64,000 nucleotides of DNA from Dyadobacter subterraneus (GTDB taxonomy: Bacteria; Bacteroidota; Bacteroidia; Cytophagales; Spirosomataceae). The position numbers were made by a program, and so were the translations under genes. The notes beneath the pieces are model-generated. The model worked only from the letters and a program-made list of their open reading frames with translations. It made no database searches and was not told where the DNA came from. Position 1 is the first letter of the stretch. The number at the start of each line of letters is the position of its first letter. The stretch lies in contig NZ_JACYGY010000001.1 of NCBI RefSeq assembly GCF_015221875.1, positions 124,001 through 188,000 on the forward strand, in the 5' to 3' direction. This document shows positions 26,030 to 34,596 of this stretch, piece by piece.

Positions 26030-27277
26030 ATGGAGATTCTGGAATTAAATGAAACAAAAAGTCCTGTACTAACCAGAAACTGGATAGCATTTAGTCTTTG
26101 TATGCTGGCTTACATTCTCAGCGGAACAGTATCGACATTAATGTCGGTTTATCTGCCTGTTGCAATTCCGGATCTGATGCACCGTGAAATTTCGGAAGCG
26201 GAAATGGGGGAGATCGGCGCATTCATAAATGCTACTTTTCTTTATGGCTGGATGTTTGGCGGATTACTTTTTGGCCTGGTAAGCGACCGGGTTGGCAGAG
26301 TGAAAACGTTGGCATTTTGCACCGGACTCTACGGTATTGGTACTTGCCTGGTTGTTATCGTGCCAAACTGGTATTCATTAATGGGCTTACGTTTTATTAC
26401 CGGAATGGGTGTTGGCGGAGTACTTCTGGTTTCAACAGTTTATATTTCTGAAATCTGGGAAAAGAAAACGCGTCCTGTGATGCTGGGAATCCTGGCAGTT
26501 TCTTTTCCGATCGGGATTGTAGCTACGGGAAGTTTGAACATTATCTTTTCGGAATGGAGGCCAGCTTTCGGGCTTGGAATACTTCCGGTTGTTATTGCAT
26601 TGTTAATTTTGTTTCTGGCTCCTGAATCACATTCATGGCAAACGATAAAATCTTCTTCCAGGAATTCTGATCGTGTTTTTGATGGAACCAACCGTTCAAA
26701 CTTAATCAAAGGATCTGTCATTTTCGGCGCAGTATTAATCGGGCTTTGGGGGATATTTTCCTGGCTTCCTACTTGGGTTCAGTCATTACTTGCCGTTGGC
26801 CAGGACGGACAAAAAGAACGTGGACTAACGATGGTTCTTTTAGGAATGGGTGGAATTATTGGAGGGATTTTATCCGGTTTTTTAGTTAAAAAATTGGGAA
26901 GCAGAAAAACATTGTTGATCACCTTTGCAGGTTGTATTACTGTTTGTTGTCTGTTGTTCATTACCAATCATACCTTTTCCAAAATCGTTTATCTCGAAAC
27001 GGCTTTATTAGCGCTGTTTTTCGGGATAAGCCAGGGCTCATTATCCAGTTACATTCCGGAATTATTTCCAGTAATTATCCGAGCGACTGCAACTGGATTT
27101 TGTTTCAATATCGGCCGGTTTTTTACTGCTACTGCTGTCTTTTTTATCGGAGCTCTGGTAACCGTTTTAGGAGGTTTTGGCAACGCATTACTGGTTTTTT
27201 CAATACCATTTCTGATCGCATTCATTACTGCCTGGCTCAGCAGAGACCCGGAAAGCAATATAAAGAATTTATCATAG
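26030..27277 (+). CDS. Major facilitator superfamily transporter
   Basis: Twelve-helix secondary transporter, 415 residues, inner membrane. MFS loop 2-3 signature appears as GLVSDRVGRVKTL, and a second copy as GFLVKKLGSRKTLL in the second half. The MSVYLPVAIPDLM segment and overall layout resemble the aromatic-acid/sugar porter branches. It is 18 bases after the TonB receptor gene and likely moves the same ligand across the inner membrane. Followed by a terminator. Confidence 0.92.
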   Translation: MEILELNETKSPVLTRNWIAFSLCMLAYILSGTVSTLMSVYLPVAIPDLMHREISEAEMGEIGAFINATFLYGWMFGGLLFGLVSDRVGRVKTLAFCTGLYGIGTCLVVIVPNWYSLMGLRFITGMGVGGVLLVSTVYISEIWEKKTRPVMLGILAVSFPIGIVATGSLNIIFSEWRPAFGLGILPVVIALLILFLAPESHSWQTIKSSSRNSDRVFDGTNRSNLIKGSVIFGAVLIGLWGIFSWLPTWVQSLLAVGQDGQKERGLTMVLLGMGGIIGGILSGFLVKKLGSRKTLLITFAGCITVCCLLFITNHTFSKIVYLETALLALFFGISQGSLSSYIPELFPVIIRATATGFCFNIGRFFTATAVFFIGALVTVLGGFGNALLVFSIPFLIAFITAWLSRDPESNIKNLS

Positions 27278-27293
27278 GTTAATTAATTCAAGC

Positions 27294-27328
27294 AAACGGA
27301 CTTGTCATTTGACGAGTCCGTTTCTCTA
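27294..27328 (+). terminator. Terminator after the MFS gene
   Basis: Thirteen-bp stem (27294-27306 with 27311-27323, one wobble) with ATTT loop and a T-rich tail. It separates the receptor/MFS transcript from the DUF3179 gene. Confidence 0.8.
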
Positions 27329-27363
27329 AACTACATCAACTTAATGATTTCAAAATAAATCAA

Positions 27364-28512
27364 ATGAAAAAATTATTTTACGTTGGAATTATCGGTCTTA
27401 TTTTATTTGAAATAGCCAAAGTCTACTTCATTATGCCCATGCCTGGAAGTCAGCGTATGAATAGCATTGACCTTGCTTATTTCCTGTATACCTGGCGCTG
27501 GCCATTCCGGATTTTCTTCACACTGCTGATCATCATTGGAGCGGCAGGTGTTTTTAAGGCAAAAAGAAAATGGATTCCTGCCCTGTTTCTTCTTTTAACG
27601 ATTGGTATAAGTTATGCGGCCAATTATGAAATGGCAGCGGATACCATGTTTTATCAACCTAAAACATTGTCGTTGAAAAATGTTTCTGAAAATAAAGTTG
27701 ATAAGGATAGATTAATTATTGGCGTTACGGAAAATGGAGAAGCAAAAGCCTATCCAATTCAGTTTATAGGTTATCATCATCAGATTCAGGATAAGCTGAA
27801 CGGAAAACCTATTATCGTCACTTATTGTACGGTTTGCCGCACCGGAAGAGTTTTTGAACCGCTTGTTGATAATAAACCGGAACTTTTCCGCCTTGTTGGT
27901 ATGGATCATTTCAATGCGATGTTTGAAGACGAAACAACCCACAGCTGGTGGCGACAAGCGAATGGTGAAGCCATTACGGGTTCGTCAAAAGGGAAAACAT
28001 TACCTGAAATTCACAGTACGCAAACTTCCTTATCCGAGTGGATTGCCCTGCATCCGAATACGCTGATCATGCAGCCAGATCCTGAGTTTCAGGAAAAATA
28101 TGAGGGAATGACCAAATATGAAAGTGGAAAAGGAAAATCAGCACTTACCAAAACCGACTCACTTTCCTGGAAAGATAAATCCTGGGTTGTCGGTATTAAA
28201 AATGGAGAAGCAAGCAAAGCCTTTGACTGGAACCGTTTGAGAAGAGAAAGGATAATCAATAGCATGGTAGGAAATCAGCCCACGACACTTGTGCTGGCCT
28301 CAGACGATAAAAGTTTTTTCGCCTTTGCAAGGCCGTCAGAATCGGAGGGAGTCATTCTTAAAAATGATACACTTTATCTCGGCTCCAAATCTTATAATCT
28401 ATTGGGAAAAAACATCAGTCCCGAAAAAAATCCCGATCTGCAAGCCATCAATGCCTACCAGGAATTCTGGCACAGCTGGCAAACTTTTCATCCTGAAACA
28501 GAAAAATACTAA
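27364..28512 (+). CDS. DUF3179 domain membrane protein
   Basis: A 382-residue protein with three N-terminal hydrophobic segments (about residues 3-25, 38-60, 66-85) and then the DUF3179 domain. The conserved core reads GEAKAYPIQFIGYHHQIQDK and TYCTVCRTGRVF, with two cysteines (CTVC). The domain is probably extracytoplasmic. DUF3179 has no established function; the CxxC suggests redox or metal binding. Its placement between a TonB/MFS uptake pair and a third AhpD-like gene links it to the same process by context only. Confidence 0.88.
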   Translation: MKKLFYVGIIGLILFEIAKVYFIMPMPGSQRMNSIDLAYFLYTWRWPFRIFFTLLIIIGAAGVFKAKRKWIPALFLLLTIGISYAANYEMAADTMFYQPKTLSLKNVSENKVDKDRLIIGVTENGEAKAYPIQFIGYHHQIQDKLNGKPIIVTYCTVCRTGRVFEPLVDNKPELFRLVGMDHFNAMFEDETTHSWWRQANGEAITGSSKGKTLPEIHSTQTSLSEWIALHPNTLIMQPDPEFQEKYEGMTKYESGKGKSALTKTDSLSWKDKSWVVGIKNGEASKAFDWNRLRRERIINSMVGNQPTTLVLASDDKSFFAFARPSESEGVILKNDTLYLGSKSYNLLGKNISPEKNPDLQAINAYQEFWHSWQTFHPETEKY

Positions 28513-28564
28513 TTAGAAAGATATGTGTTTTATTAGCCATGCAACCAACTTTTAACCGGACCAT

Positions 28565-28613
28565 TTTCAACTTTCAACTTTTAACTTTCAACTTTTAACT
28601 TTCTACTTTTAAC
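28565..28613. repeat. Seven tandem heptamers immediately before an AhpD-like gene
   Basis: Seven copies of a TTTCAAC/TTTTAAC/TTTCTAC heptamer fill 49 bases and end 5 bases before the ATG at 28619, where a ribosome-binding site would normally lie. Copy-number change by slippage would not shift the reading frame but would alter spacing to the promoter or the leader. Confidence 0.85.
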
Positions 28614-28618
28614 TAAAA

Positions 28619-29188
28619 ATGGCCTACATAACAATTCCGGAAGAAGAGCAGCTTCCAGGCATTCGCGGACTTATGGCTTTCAGGCCGGAAACTGCACGTC
28701 CGCTTAATTTACTGGCCGAGGCTTTGTTGAGAGAAACGGATAATGATCTGACACGTGGTGACCGGGAGTTGATAGCCACTTATGTTTCCTTTTTGAACGA
28801 CTGTTTATTTTGCCAAAGTGTACATGGAGCGGCCGCACAATGTTATCTGGAAGATGATGGAACATTAATCAATCAGGTAAAACAAAAATACCAGGATGCA
28901 CCTGTTTCGGATAAAATGAAAGCTTTGCTATCAATAGCAGCCAGTGTTCAGAAAGGCGGAAAGCATGTAATGCCGCATCAAATTGAAAATGCTAAAAATG
29001 AAGGTGCCACCGATTCTGAAATCCACGACACGGTTCTGATCGCCGCCGCTTTTTGCATGTTCAATCGTTATGTTGATGGTTTAGGAACCTGGGCATCAAC
29101 AGATCAACAAAGTTATATTCCACGCGGAATCAGGATTGCAGCAGAGGGTTATGCCGGGTTTGATGCTTTGAAGAGTATTGGAAAGTAA
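28619..29188 (+). CDS. AhpD-like/carboxymuconolactone decarboxylase family protein (copy 3)
   Basis: A 189-residue paralogue closest to copy 1: QLPGIRGLMAFRPETARPL, GDRELIATYVSFLNDC, redox motif C62-L-F-C65 with H69, and HDTVLIAAAFCMFNRYVDGL with GTWAS. All three copies keep the AhpD cysteine pair and histidine. Its leader is occupied by the heptamer repeat. It ends the cluster. Confidence 0.88.
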   Translation: MAYITIPEEEQLPGIRGLMAFRPETARPLNLLAEALLRETDNDLTRGDRELIATYVSFLNDCLFCQSVHGAAAQCYLEDDGTLINQVKQKYQDAPVSDKMKALLSIAASVQKGGKHVMPHQIENAKNEGATDSEIHDTVLIAAAFCMFNRYVDGLGTWASTDQQSYIPRGIRIAAEGYAGFDALKSIGK

Positions 29189-29257
29189 GAAGCAAATCTT
29201 AAAACCTAGATTTTATGTATCTTTCGAAGTTTTGAAAATAATGTAAGAAACTTCTTC

Positions 29258-30394
29258 ATGAATAATTTAATCAGCCGTCTGGAAATAAAAAACTTCAAAT
29301 CAATCAAGGAACTTGAACTTGATTGTAAACGGGTGAATGTTTTTATTGGTAAACCAAATGTGGGAAAGTCAAATATTTTGGAAGGAATTGGACTTTTGAA
29401 TCCCAAACTTTTAAATGCAGTTTCCAGTAAAAAAAGGGCAGTCAGATTTGAGGGAATAAATGAACTTCACTTTGACAATGATCAAAATAATAATGTATAT
29501 GTTGGAATTGAAATAAATGAAGGATTATTATATAAACTTGATCTTTTTAAAATAGGGAAAAACAGTCAAGAAGTTGTACCAGGAATTTATATCGTTTATC
29601 AGGATATAAGTTCTATCCGTGCAAAGAAACAAGGGAAAAAGTCTAGTGTGCTAATTCCTATGTACAAATTACCAGGACTTCAAGATATAACAAGAGGAAC
29701 GCTACGATTTAAAGTTGTTGAAAATGATTTTGATTTAATAACAAATGATTTTTTTAAAAGTGATGATGGAGAAAAGTTAATGAATGATTTATTTTCCATT
29801 ATTAAATATGAATTTAAGAGTGATTTTTTATTTGAAAATGAAAAGATAGATAATGATTCCCTTACCTGGGATGCCAGTAATCTTTTTGACATAATCACGG
29901 GTATCGATAGCCTCAAACAAAAAATCGTCGAACTCTTCAAAAATGACTATGGCTTGCAATTTGTTTTTTCCAAAATAGATAAGAAGTTTTTTGTTCAAAA
30001 ATTGGTAGACGGTTATATTTATCAATATCCTTATTCATCCGTAGCAGATACTTTCCAACGCTTCATATTTTACCTCGCAGCGATAGAATCGAATACAAAT
30101 TCCGTATTGATTTTCGAAGAGCCGGAAGTTCATTCTTTTCCTCCCTATGTTAAAGAACTTGCGGAGAGAATTGTTTCAAAAAAGGATAATCAATACTTTA
30201 TAAGTACACACAGTCCCTACATGCTACAGACGCTTGTGGAAGAATTGGACGATTCGGAATTGAATGTAATTCTAACTTATTACAAAGATTTTCAAACTCA
30301 TGTCAAAGTATTGACTGCTGCCGAGCTACGGGAAGTTCAGGATTACAGCATTGATATTTTCTTCAACCTAAATAAATTCGAACCCAATGCCTGA
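29258..30394 (+). CDS. AAA/OLD-type ATPase (AAA_15/AAA_21), putative defence protein
   Basis: A 378-residue SMC/ABC-like ATPase. RLEIKNFKSIKELEL is the classic OLD-type N-terminus; Walker A is G31-K-P-N-V-G-K-S38; Walker B reads VLIFEEPEVHSFPP; the switch histidine is in YFISTHSPYML. There is no C-terminal TOPRIM domain, unlike full-length OLD nucleases. The next gene starts 8 bases before its stop and may supply that activity. The base composition is markedly more AT-rich than flanking genes, suggesting transfer. Such ATPase-plus-partner pairs occur in anti-phage systems (Gabija, PARIS, class 2 OLD), but this pair matches none that I can name. Confidence 0.9.
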   Translation: MNNLISRLEIKNFKSIKELELDCKRVNVFIGKPNVGKSNILEGIGLLNPKLLNAVSSKKRAVRFEGINELHFDNDQNNNVYVGIEINEGLLYKLDLFKIGKNSQEVVPGIYIVYQDISSIRAKKQGKKSSVLIPMYKLPGLQDITRGTLRFKVVENDFDLITNDFFKSDDGEKLMNDLFSIIKYEFKSDFLFENEKIDNDSLTWDASNLFDIITGIDSLKQKIVELFKNDYGLQFVFSKIDKKFFVQKLVDGYIYQYPYSSVADTFQRFIFYLAAIESNTNSVLIFEEPEVHSFPPYVKELAERIVSKKDNQYFISTHSPYMLQTLVEELDDSELNVILTYYKDFQTHVKVLTAAELREVQDYSIDIFFNLNKFEPNA

Positions 30395-30878
30395 CCTTCG
30401 ATTTCTTCCGGAATGTCATGCAGATACAACGCTGGTTTTATTCCTTACAAATAATGATCCTCGTGTTATTCATGCGCCAGGTTATCCGGAAGTGGGCGTT
30501 ACAATGCGTAAGGCAAATAATAACATCACACTAATAGGATTTGTGGATGACGATAAAAGAGTTCCTCCATATTTTGATGATTTTGAAATTATTGATTCCG
30601 GAGATAAAGTCATTTTGAAGAAAAAATTGGAAAAAGATCAATATCTGATCATTATTCAAAAAGCGATTGAATCCTTTCTTCTTTGGAACGCAGATCAGGT
30701 TGGAATTGATTTAACGAATTTCGGGTTTCCTAGAGATGTCAAGTTGTTAGGAAACAGGCTGAAAAGTTTACAGATTGAAAAAGATGAGAATTTTCAGATT
30801 TTACTTGCTGCTTTGGACAACCAAAATGCCCCAGGTTTTGTTAAAATAAGAAGCATATTAAACGAGCTTGTCGGGTAA
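30387..30878 (+). CDS. Small protein with TOPRIM-like acidic pattern, partner of the ATPase
   Basis: A 163-residue protein overlapping the ATPase gene by 8 bases. I do not recognise a named family with confidence. Strand MPDLRFLP is followed by E9 in PECHADTTLV, a helix, and then strand ITLIGFVDDDK with D54 and D56. An invariant Glu after strand 1 and a DxD after a later strand is the TOPRIM pattern, as in DUF3226/DUF4276/DUF4435-type nucleases. The C-terminal half is helical (KLLGNRLKSLQIEKDE). If the fold is right it would be the nuclease subunit of a two-gene system. This is inference. Confidence 0.7.
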   Translation: MPDLRFLPECHADTTLVLFLTNNDPRVIHAPGYPEVGVTMRKANNNITLIGFVDDDKRVPPYFDDFEIIDSGDKVILKKKLEKDQYLIIIQKAIESFLLWNADQVGIDLTNFGFPRDVKLLGNRLKSLQIEKDENFQILLAALDNQNAPGFVKIRSILNELVG

Positions 30879-30893
30879 AATAAAATTACTTTA

Positions 30894-31892
30894 ATGAAAA
30901 TCCTTATTACCGGTGCCACAGGTTTAGTTGGAAGTGCTGTTGCACGGCTATTTCTTAAAGAAAATCATACAGTTCTTGCGCTTTTTCGTACGGGTTCCGA
31001 CAGAAGTCTTCTGGCGGATGTGGAGAATAAAGTTGAATGGGTGGAAGGTGATGTACTCGATATCGGTTCACTGGAAAAAGCAATTGAAGATGTCGACTTC
31101 GTAATTCATACCGCAGCAGTGGTTTCTTTTGTGCCCCGCGACCGTAAGATGATGTATAAAGTCAACATGGAGGGCACTGCCAATGTTGTAAATGTTTGCC
31201 TTCAAAATAAAGTAAAAAAGCTTTGTCACGTCAGTAGCATTGCAGCTTTGGGCCGACCTGATTCGCGAAAAATTACTTCTGGTGAAGACTTTATTATTGA
31301 TGAGGAACAGCGCTGGGAAGATTCTCCTGAAAATTCGGAATATGCAAAATCCAAACATTTGGCCGAGCTGGAAGTTTGGCGCGGTATTGCCGAGGGACTG
31401 AATGCCGTAATTGTAAATCCTACATTAATATTGGGTGAGGGCGACTGGGCTAAAAGCAGCACACAGATTTTCCGTTATGTACATAATGAAAAACCTTTTT
31501 ATACAGAAGGAATAGCAAATTATGTAGACGTTTTGGATGTTGCGCAGGTCGTTTATAAACTCATTTTTTCAGATATTTCCGGGGAACGGTTTTTGTTGAA
31601 TGCGGGAAGTATTTCTTATAAATCTCTGTTTTTCAATATCGCTGATTCTATGGGAAAGAAAAGACCATCCTTTAAAGTAGGTTCTGGTCTGGCCGCCGTC
31701 ATATGGCGTGTAGAAGCAGTACGTACCTGGCTGATGGGAACCAAGCCGTTGATCACCAAAGAAACTGCACAATCGAGTGCTCGTCGCTTTCGTTACAACA
31801 GTGATAAAATTCAAAAGGCAATCGGGTTTGAATTTCAGCCAATTGAGAAAACGATCGCGCGTGTCTGCGAAAGTTTAACCGGCAGGATTTGA
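30894..31892 (+). CDS. NAD-dependent epimerase/dehydratase family protein (extended SDR)
   Basis: Extended SDR, 332 residues. Rossmann motif GATGLVGSAVARLF at the N-terminus; catalytic YxxxK in SEYAKSKHLAELE; HVSSIAALG is the serine segment. The pattern VIHTAAVVSFVPRDRK resembles dihydroflavonol-reductase-like and 3-beta-HSD-like epimerases. Substrate unknown. It follows the AT-rich defence-like cassette by 15 bases but its composition is back to normal, so I treat it as host DNA. Confidence 0.88.
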   Translation: MKILITGATGLVGSAVARLFLKENHTVLALFRTGSDRSLLADVENKVEWVEGDVLDIGSLEKAIEDVDFVIHTAAVVSFVPRDRKMMYKVNMEGTANVVNVCLQNKVKKLCHVSSIAALGRPDSRKITSGEDFIIDEEQRWEDSPENSEYAKSKHLAELEVWRGIAEGLNAVIVNPTLILGEGDWAKSSTQIFRYVHNEKPFYTEGIANYVDVLDVAQVVYKLIFSDISGERFLLNAGSISYKSLFFNIADSMGKKRPSFKVGSGLAAVIWRVEAVRTWLMGTKPLITKETAQSSARRFRYNSDKIQKAIGFEFQPIEKTIARVCESLTGRI

Positions 31893-31969
31893 ATAAACCG
31901 GATTTATTTTTAACTTTCTTTTATTATTGTGTGGTGTAAAATACCCTCAACTCTAACCTACTAATCCGT

Positions 31970-33376
31970 ATGATGGAGAAAAACTTCGGGGAAAGAAAAG
32001 ATTACATGAAAGAAACATTGCTCCGGTTTGAGCGAATGCTTAAAACCAATGAGTCGGAGTTTTTTGATTTGGATGCATACGAGAAGGTGACGGAGTATTT
32101 TCTGGAAAAGGGTGACTGGGACAAGGCTTTTCAGGCCTGTGAGCTTGGGTTGACCGATTTTCCATATTCACTTGATCTTCTGCTTAATAAAGTACAAATT
32201 CATGCCAATCGCGGAGAACACGATCTGGCAATGGAAATATTGGAGCGTGCCTCTCTGTTTCATCCGGGAGATGTTGAAATTTCTTTCATGCAGGTCGGAA
32301 TTTCCAATATGATGGGCGAATATGAGGAAGCAATTTCCGTTCTGGAAAGCCTGTTAAACCGTTTGGAAGACAAAGATGAAGTCTATTTCCAGATTGGACA
32401 GACTTATCAGAACTGGGGAAAATATGATGAGGCAATTCAGCATTACAAGCTTTCTCTTCGCAATAATCTTAATAATGAAAGCGCTTTGTATGAACTGGCG
32501 CACTGTCTTGACCTGATCGGTGAACTGGAAAGTCATCTGGCTTATTATCACGAGCTGGTCGACAATAATCCGTTTTCGCATCATGCCTGGTACAATCTGG
32601 GCATCGCTTTCAGCAAACTTGAACGCTATGAAGATGCAGTAAATGCATATGAATATGCTACGCTGGTTAAGGACGATTTTGCGTCTGCTTTTTTCCAGTT
32701 GGGAAATTCTTACATGAGCCTGGAACAATATGAACAGGCGAAAATACAATATCTCAGAGCCATCGAACTGGAAGGCAAACAGACAGAAACCTGCTGCTGT
32801 CTGGGGACTTGTTATGAGAAATTAGGTGAATACGAAACGGCGATCAAATATTACCGTGAAGCGGTGAAAATGGATAGTCAGTGGGATGATGGCTGGTATG
32901 GTCTGGGAATTTGTTTTAGTGAATTGGGTCGCTGGTATGAAGCTGTTGGTTTTTTAAGAAAAGCAATACAGATCACAGAATTAAATCCTGATTACTGGCT
33001 GGCACTGGCAGAAACGGAATTCCGGGTTGGTAACGTAGTTTCGGCTTTTGAAGCTTTTGAAAAAGCAGCAGAAATTGAACCGTCAAATCCTGATATCTGG
33101 CTTAAATGGTCGTTTGTTCTTTTTGAACAGGGAAATTATGCCAGAGCTTGTGATTTGTTAACTGCGGCGATTGAAGAAATGCCGGAAGAGGCTGATCTTT
33201 ATTATCGTATGGCCGTTTACCAAATTCATTCCGGTGATTATCGTGAAGCGCTGATTAATCTGGAAGTTGCTTTGACGCTCGATTATGATGGGCATTTGCA
33301 GTTATTCGACTTTTTTCCTGAATTGGAGAAACAAAAGGCATTGTTCAGAATTATTGAGCAGTACCGAGAAAAGTAG
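31970..33376 (+). CDS. Tetratricopeptide repeat protein
   Basis: A 468-residue soluble protein built from about twelve TPR units; clear ones include VYFQIGQTYQNWGKYDEAIQ, AWYNLGIAFSKLERYEDAV, and WYGLGICFSELGRWYEAV. No signal peptide and no enzymatic domain. An adjacent ATG at 31973 is an equally possible start. Likely a protein-protein scaffold; commonly found in Bacteroidota as a single gene. It ends at a hairpin that also covers the end of the convergent GT9 gene. Confidence 0.93.
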   Translation: MMEKNFGERKDYMKETLLRFERMLKTNESEFFDLDAYEKVTEYFLEKGDWDKAFQACELGLTDFPYSLDLLLNKVQIHANRGEHDLAMEILERASLFHPGDVEISFMQVGISNMMGEYEEAISVLESLLNRLEDKDEVYFQIGQTYQNWGKYDEAIQHYKLSLRNNLNNESALYELAHCLDLIGELESHLAYYHELVDNNPFSHHAWYNLGIAFSKLERYEDAVNAYEYATLVKDDFASAFFQLGNSYMSLEQYEQAKIQYLRAIELEGKQTETCCCLGTCYEKLGEYETAIKYYREAVKMDSQWDDGWYGLGICFSELGRWYEAVGFLRKAIQITELNPDYWLALAETEFRVGNVVSAFEAFEKAAEIEPSNPDIWLKWSFVLFEQGNYARACDLLTAAIEEMPEEADLYYRMAVYQIHSGDYREALINLEVALTLDYDGHLQLFDFFPELEKQKALFRIIEQYREK

Positions 33377-33397
33377 ATTTTTATTGAATTGAATATA

Positions 33398-33441
33398 AAC
33401 AGTTTCTTGAATCTGCTAAGGCAGTAATTCAAGAAACTGTT
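33398..33441. terminator. Terminator hairpin overlapping the 3' end of the GT9 gene
   Basis: A perfect 15-bp stem (33398-33412 with 33427-33441). The right arm lies inside the final codons of the convergent GT9 gene, so sequence serves both as coding and terminator. Confidence 0.75.
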
Positions 33442-34411
33442 CTGTTTTAATATCAACCGCACATTTGAAATGGCCTTCCGGACAAGCCTTGTGACCATGA
33501 AGTCCGCAGGGACGACAATTCAGTTTCTCCAAAACTTCAACAATATGTGAATCGTCTGATAACGGGCCAAAGCCAAATTCAGGAACTGTGGAACAATAAA
33601 CAGCCGTAACCGAAGCATTCACAGCAGAACTGATATGCATGGGCGCGGAATCATTGACAAAATTCATAACAGAACTTTTGATTAGCGCAGCAGATTGCAG
33701 AAACGAAAGTTTGCCACAAAGATTCTGAATCTTGTCTTTTGAAATAATCTGGTTATGAATATTTTCAGCTAATGTATTATCTCCCGGTCCGCCCAACAGA
33801 AAGATTTGATACTGATCATCAATTTTATTAATCAACCGAACCCAGCCTTCTTTTGTATATTGTTTTGTAAACCATACAGAAGCCGGAGCGATGCAGATAT
33901 AGGGTTTGGATTGATAAGGTTTTACAAAATCAAAATCAGCGTTGGAAGGATAAAGCTTTGGTTTGGAAATGGCCCCGGAAACTTCATTTTTAATTAAAGC
34001 ATTATTACGTGTCACTTCATGTACGCCGTTTTCAATTTGATGCGGAAATTTGTCAGTGAAGAGAAATGAAAAGGGATTTTTATCGAATCCTGTACGTTTT
34101 GCAGCTTTTGAAAAACCGGTTAATAATCCGGTACTGCCAAATCTTTGCAGGTTAATAACCCAGTCGTATTCCGTTTTTCTGATTTGTTTTAATAACTGAA
34201 AAAGGCTTTTGAATTTTCCTTCTTTCTTTTTCCAGATTAAAACGTTGGACAAATATGGATGGTTTTCAAACAAACCTTCATTTCCTTTTCTTACTAAAAA
34301 ATCGATTTGAGCATCAGGAAAGCCCTGATGTAAGTTTTCCAATAACGAAGTTGCCAGAATTACGTCGCCTATAAAAGCAGTTTGAATAACAAGAATTCGC
34401 TTCGGAATCAT
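33416..34411 (-). CDS. Glycosyltransferase family 9 (heptosyltransferase-like)
   Basis: Transfers a sugar, typically ADP-heptose, to lipopolysaccharide core on the cytoplasmic side. The 331 residues carry GT9 marks: RILVIQTAFIGDVILATSLL at the N-terminus, ICIAPASVWFTKQYTKEGW for nucleotide-sugar binding, FLLGGPGDN, and NFVNDSAPMHISSAV. The RPCGLHGHKACPEGHFKC segment near the C-terminus is typical of Bacteroidota members. Single gene here. Confidence 0.93.
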   Translation of the reverse strand: MIPKRILVIQTAFIGDVILATSLLENLHQGFPDAQIDFLVRKGNEGLFENHPYLSNVLIWKKKEGKFKSLFQLLKQIRKTEYDWVINLQRFGSTGLLTGFSKAAKRTGFDKNPFSFLFTDKFPHQIENGVHEVTRNNALIKNEVSGAISKPKLYPSNADFDFVKPYQSKPYICIAPASVWFTKQYTKEGWVRLINKIDDQYQIFLLGGPGDNTLAENIHNQIISKDKIQNLCGKLSFLQSAALIKSSVMNFVNDSAPMHISSAVNASVTAVYCSTVPEFGFGPLSDDSHIVEVLEKLNCRPCGLHGHKACPEGHFKCAVDIKTEQFLELLP

Positions 34412-34542
34412 TTTATTGCAGTTAGAAAATAAATATCAATTCAATTTTATATAAAGAATTGATATACAATTTGTTGTAATGTAAATTGCCGATTGCCGAC
34501 AGCCGAAAGTCCTTAAAAAACTTTCTTTCAAACAAAAGTCTG

Positions 34543-34550
34543 TAATTTTG
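34543..34550 (+). promoter_or_regulatory. Probable promoter -7 box for the M16 peptidase gene
   Basis: TAATTTTG matches TAnnTTTG; a TTTC about 20 bases earlier may serve as -33. The expected start is near 34556. Confidence 0.4.
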
Positions 34551-34596
34551 CAGACAGTACCGAAAATTATTGACAGGTAATTTGTGTTCATAAGGA

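Noticed and set aside
32354..32749. 131-codon reverse-strand frame
   Set aside because: Antisense to the TPR repeats; repetitive coding produces long shadow frames.
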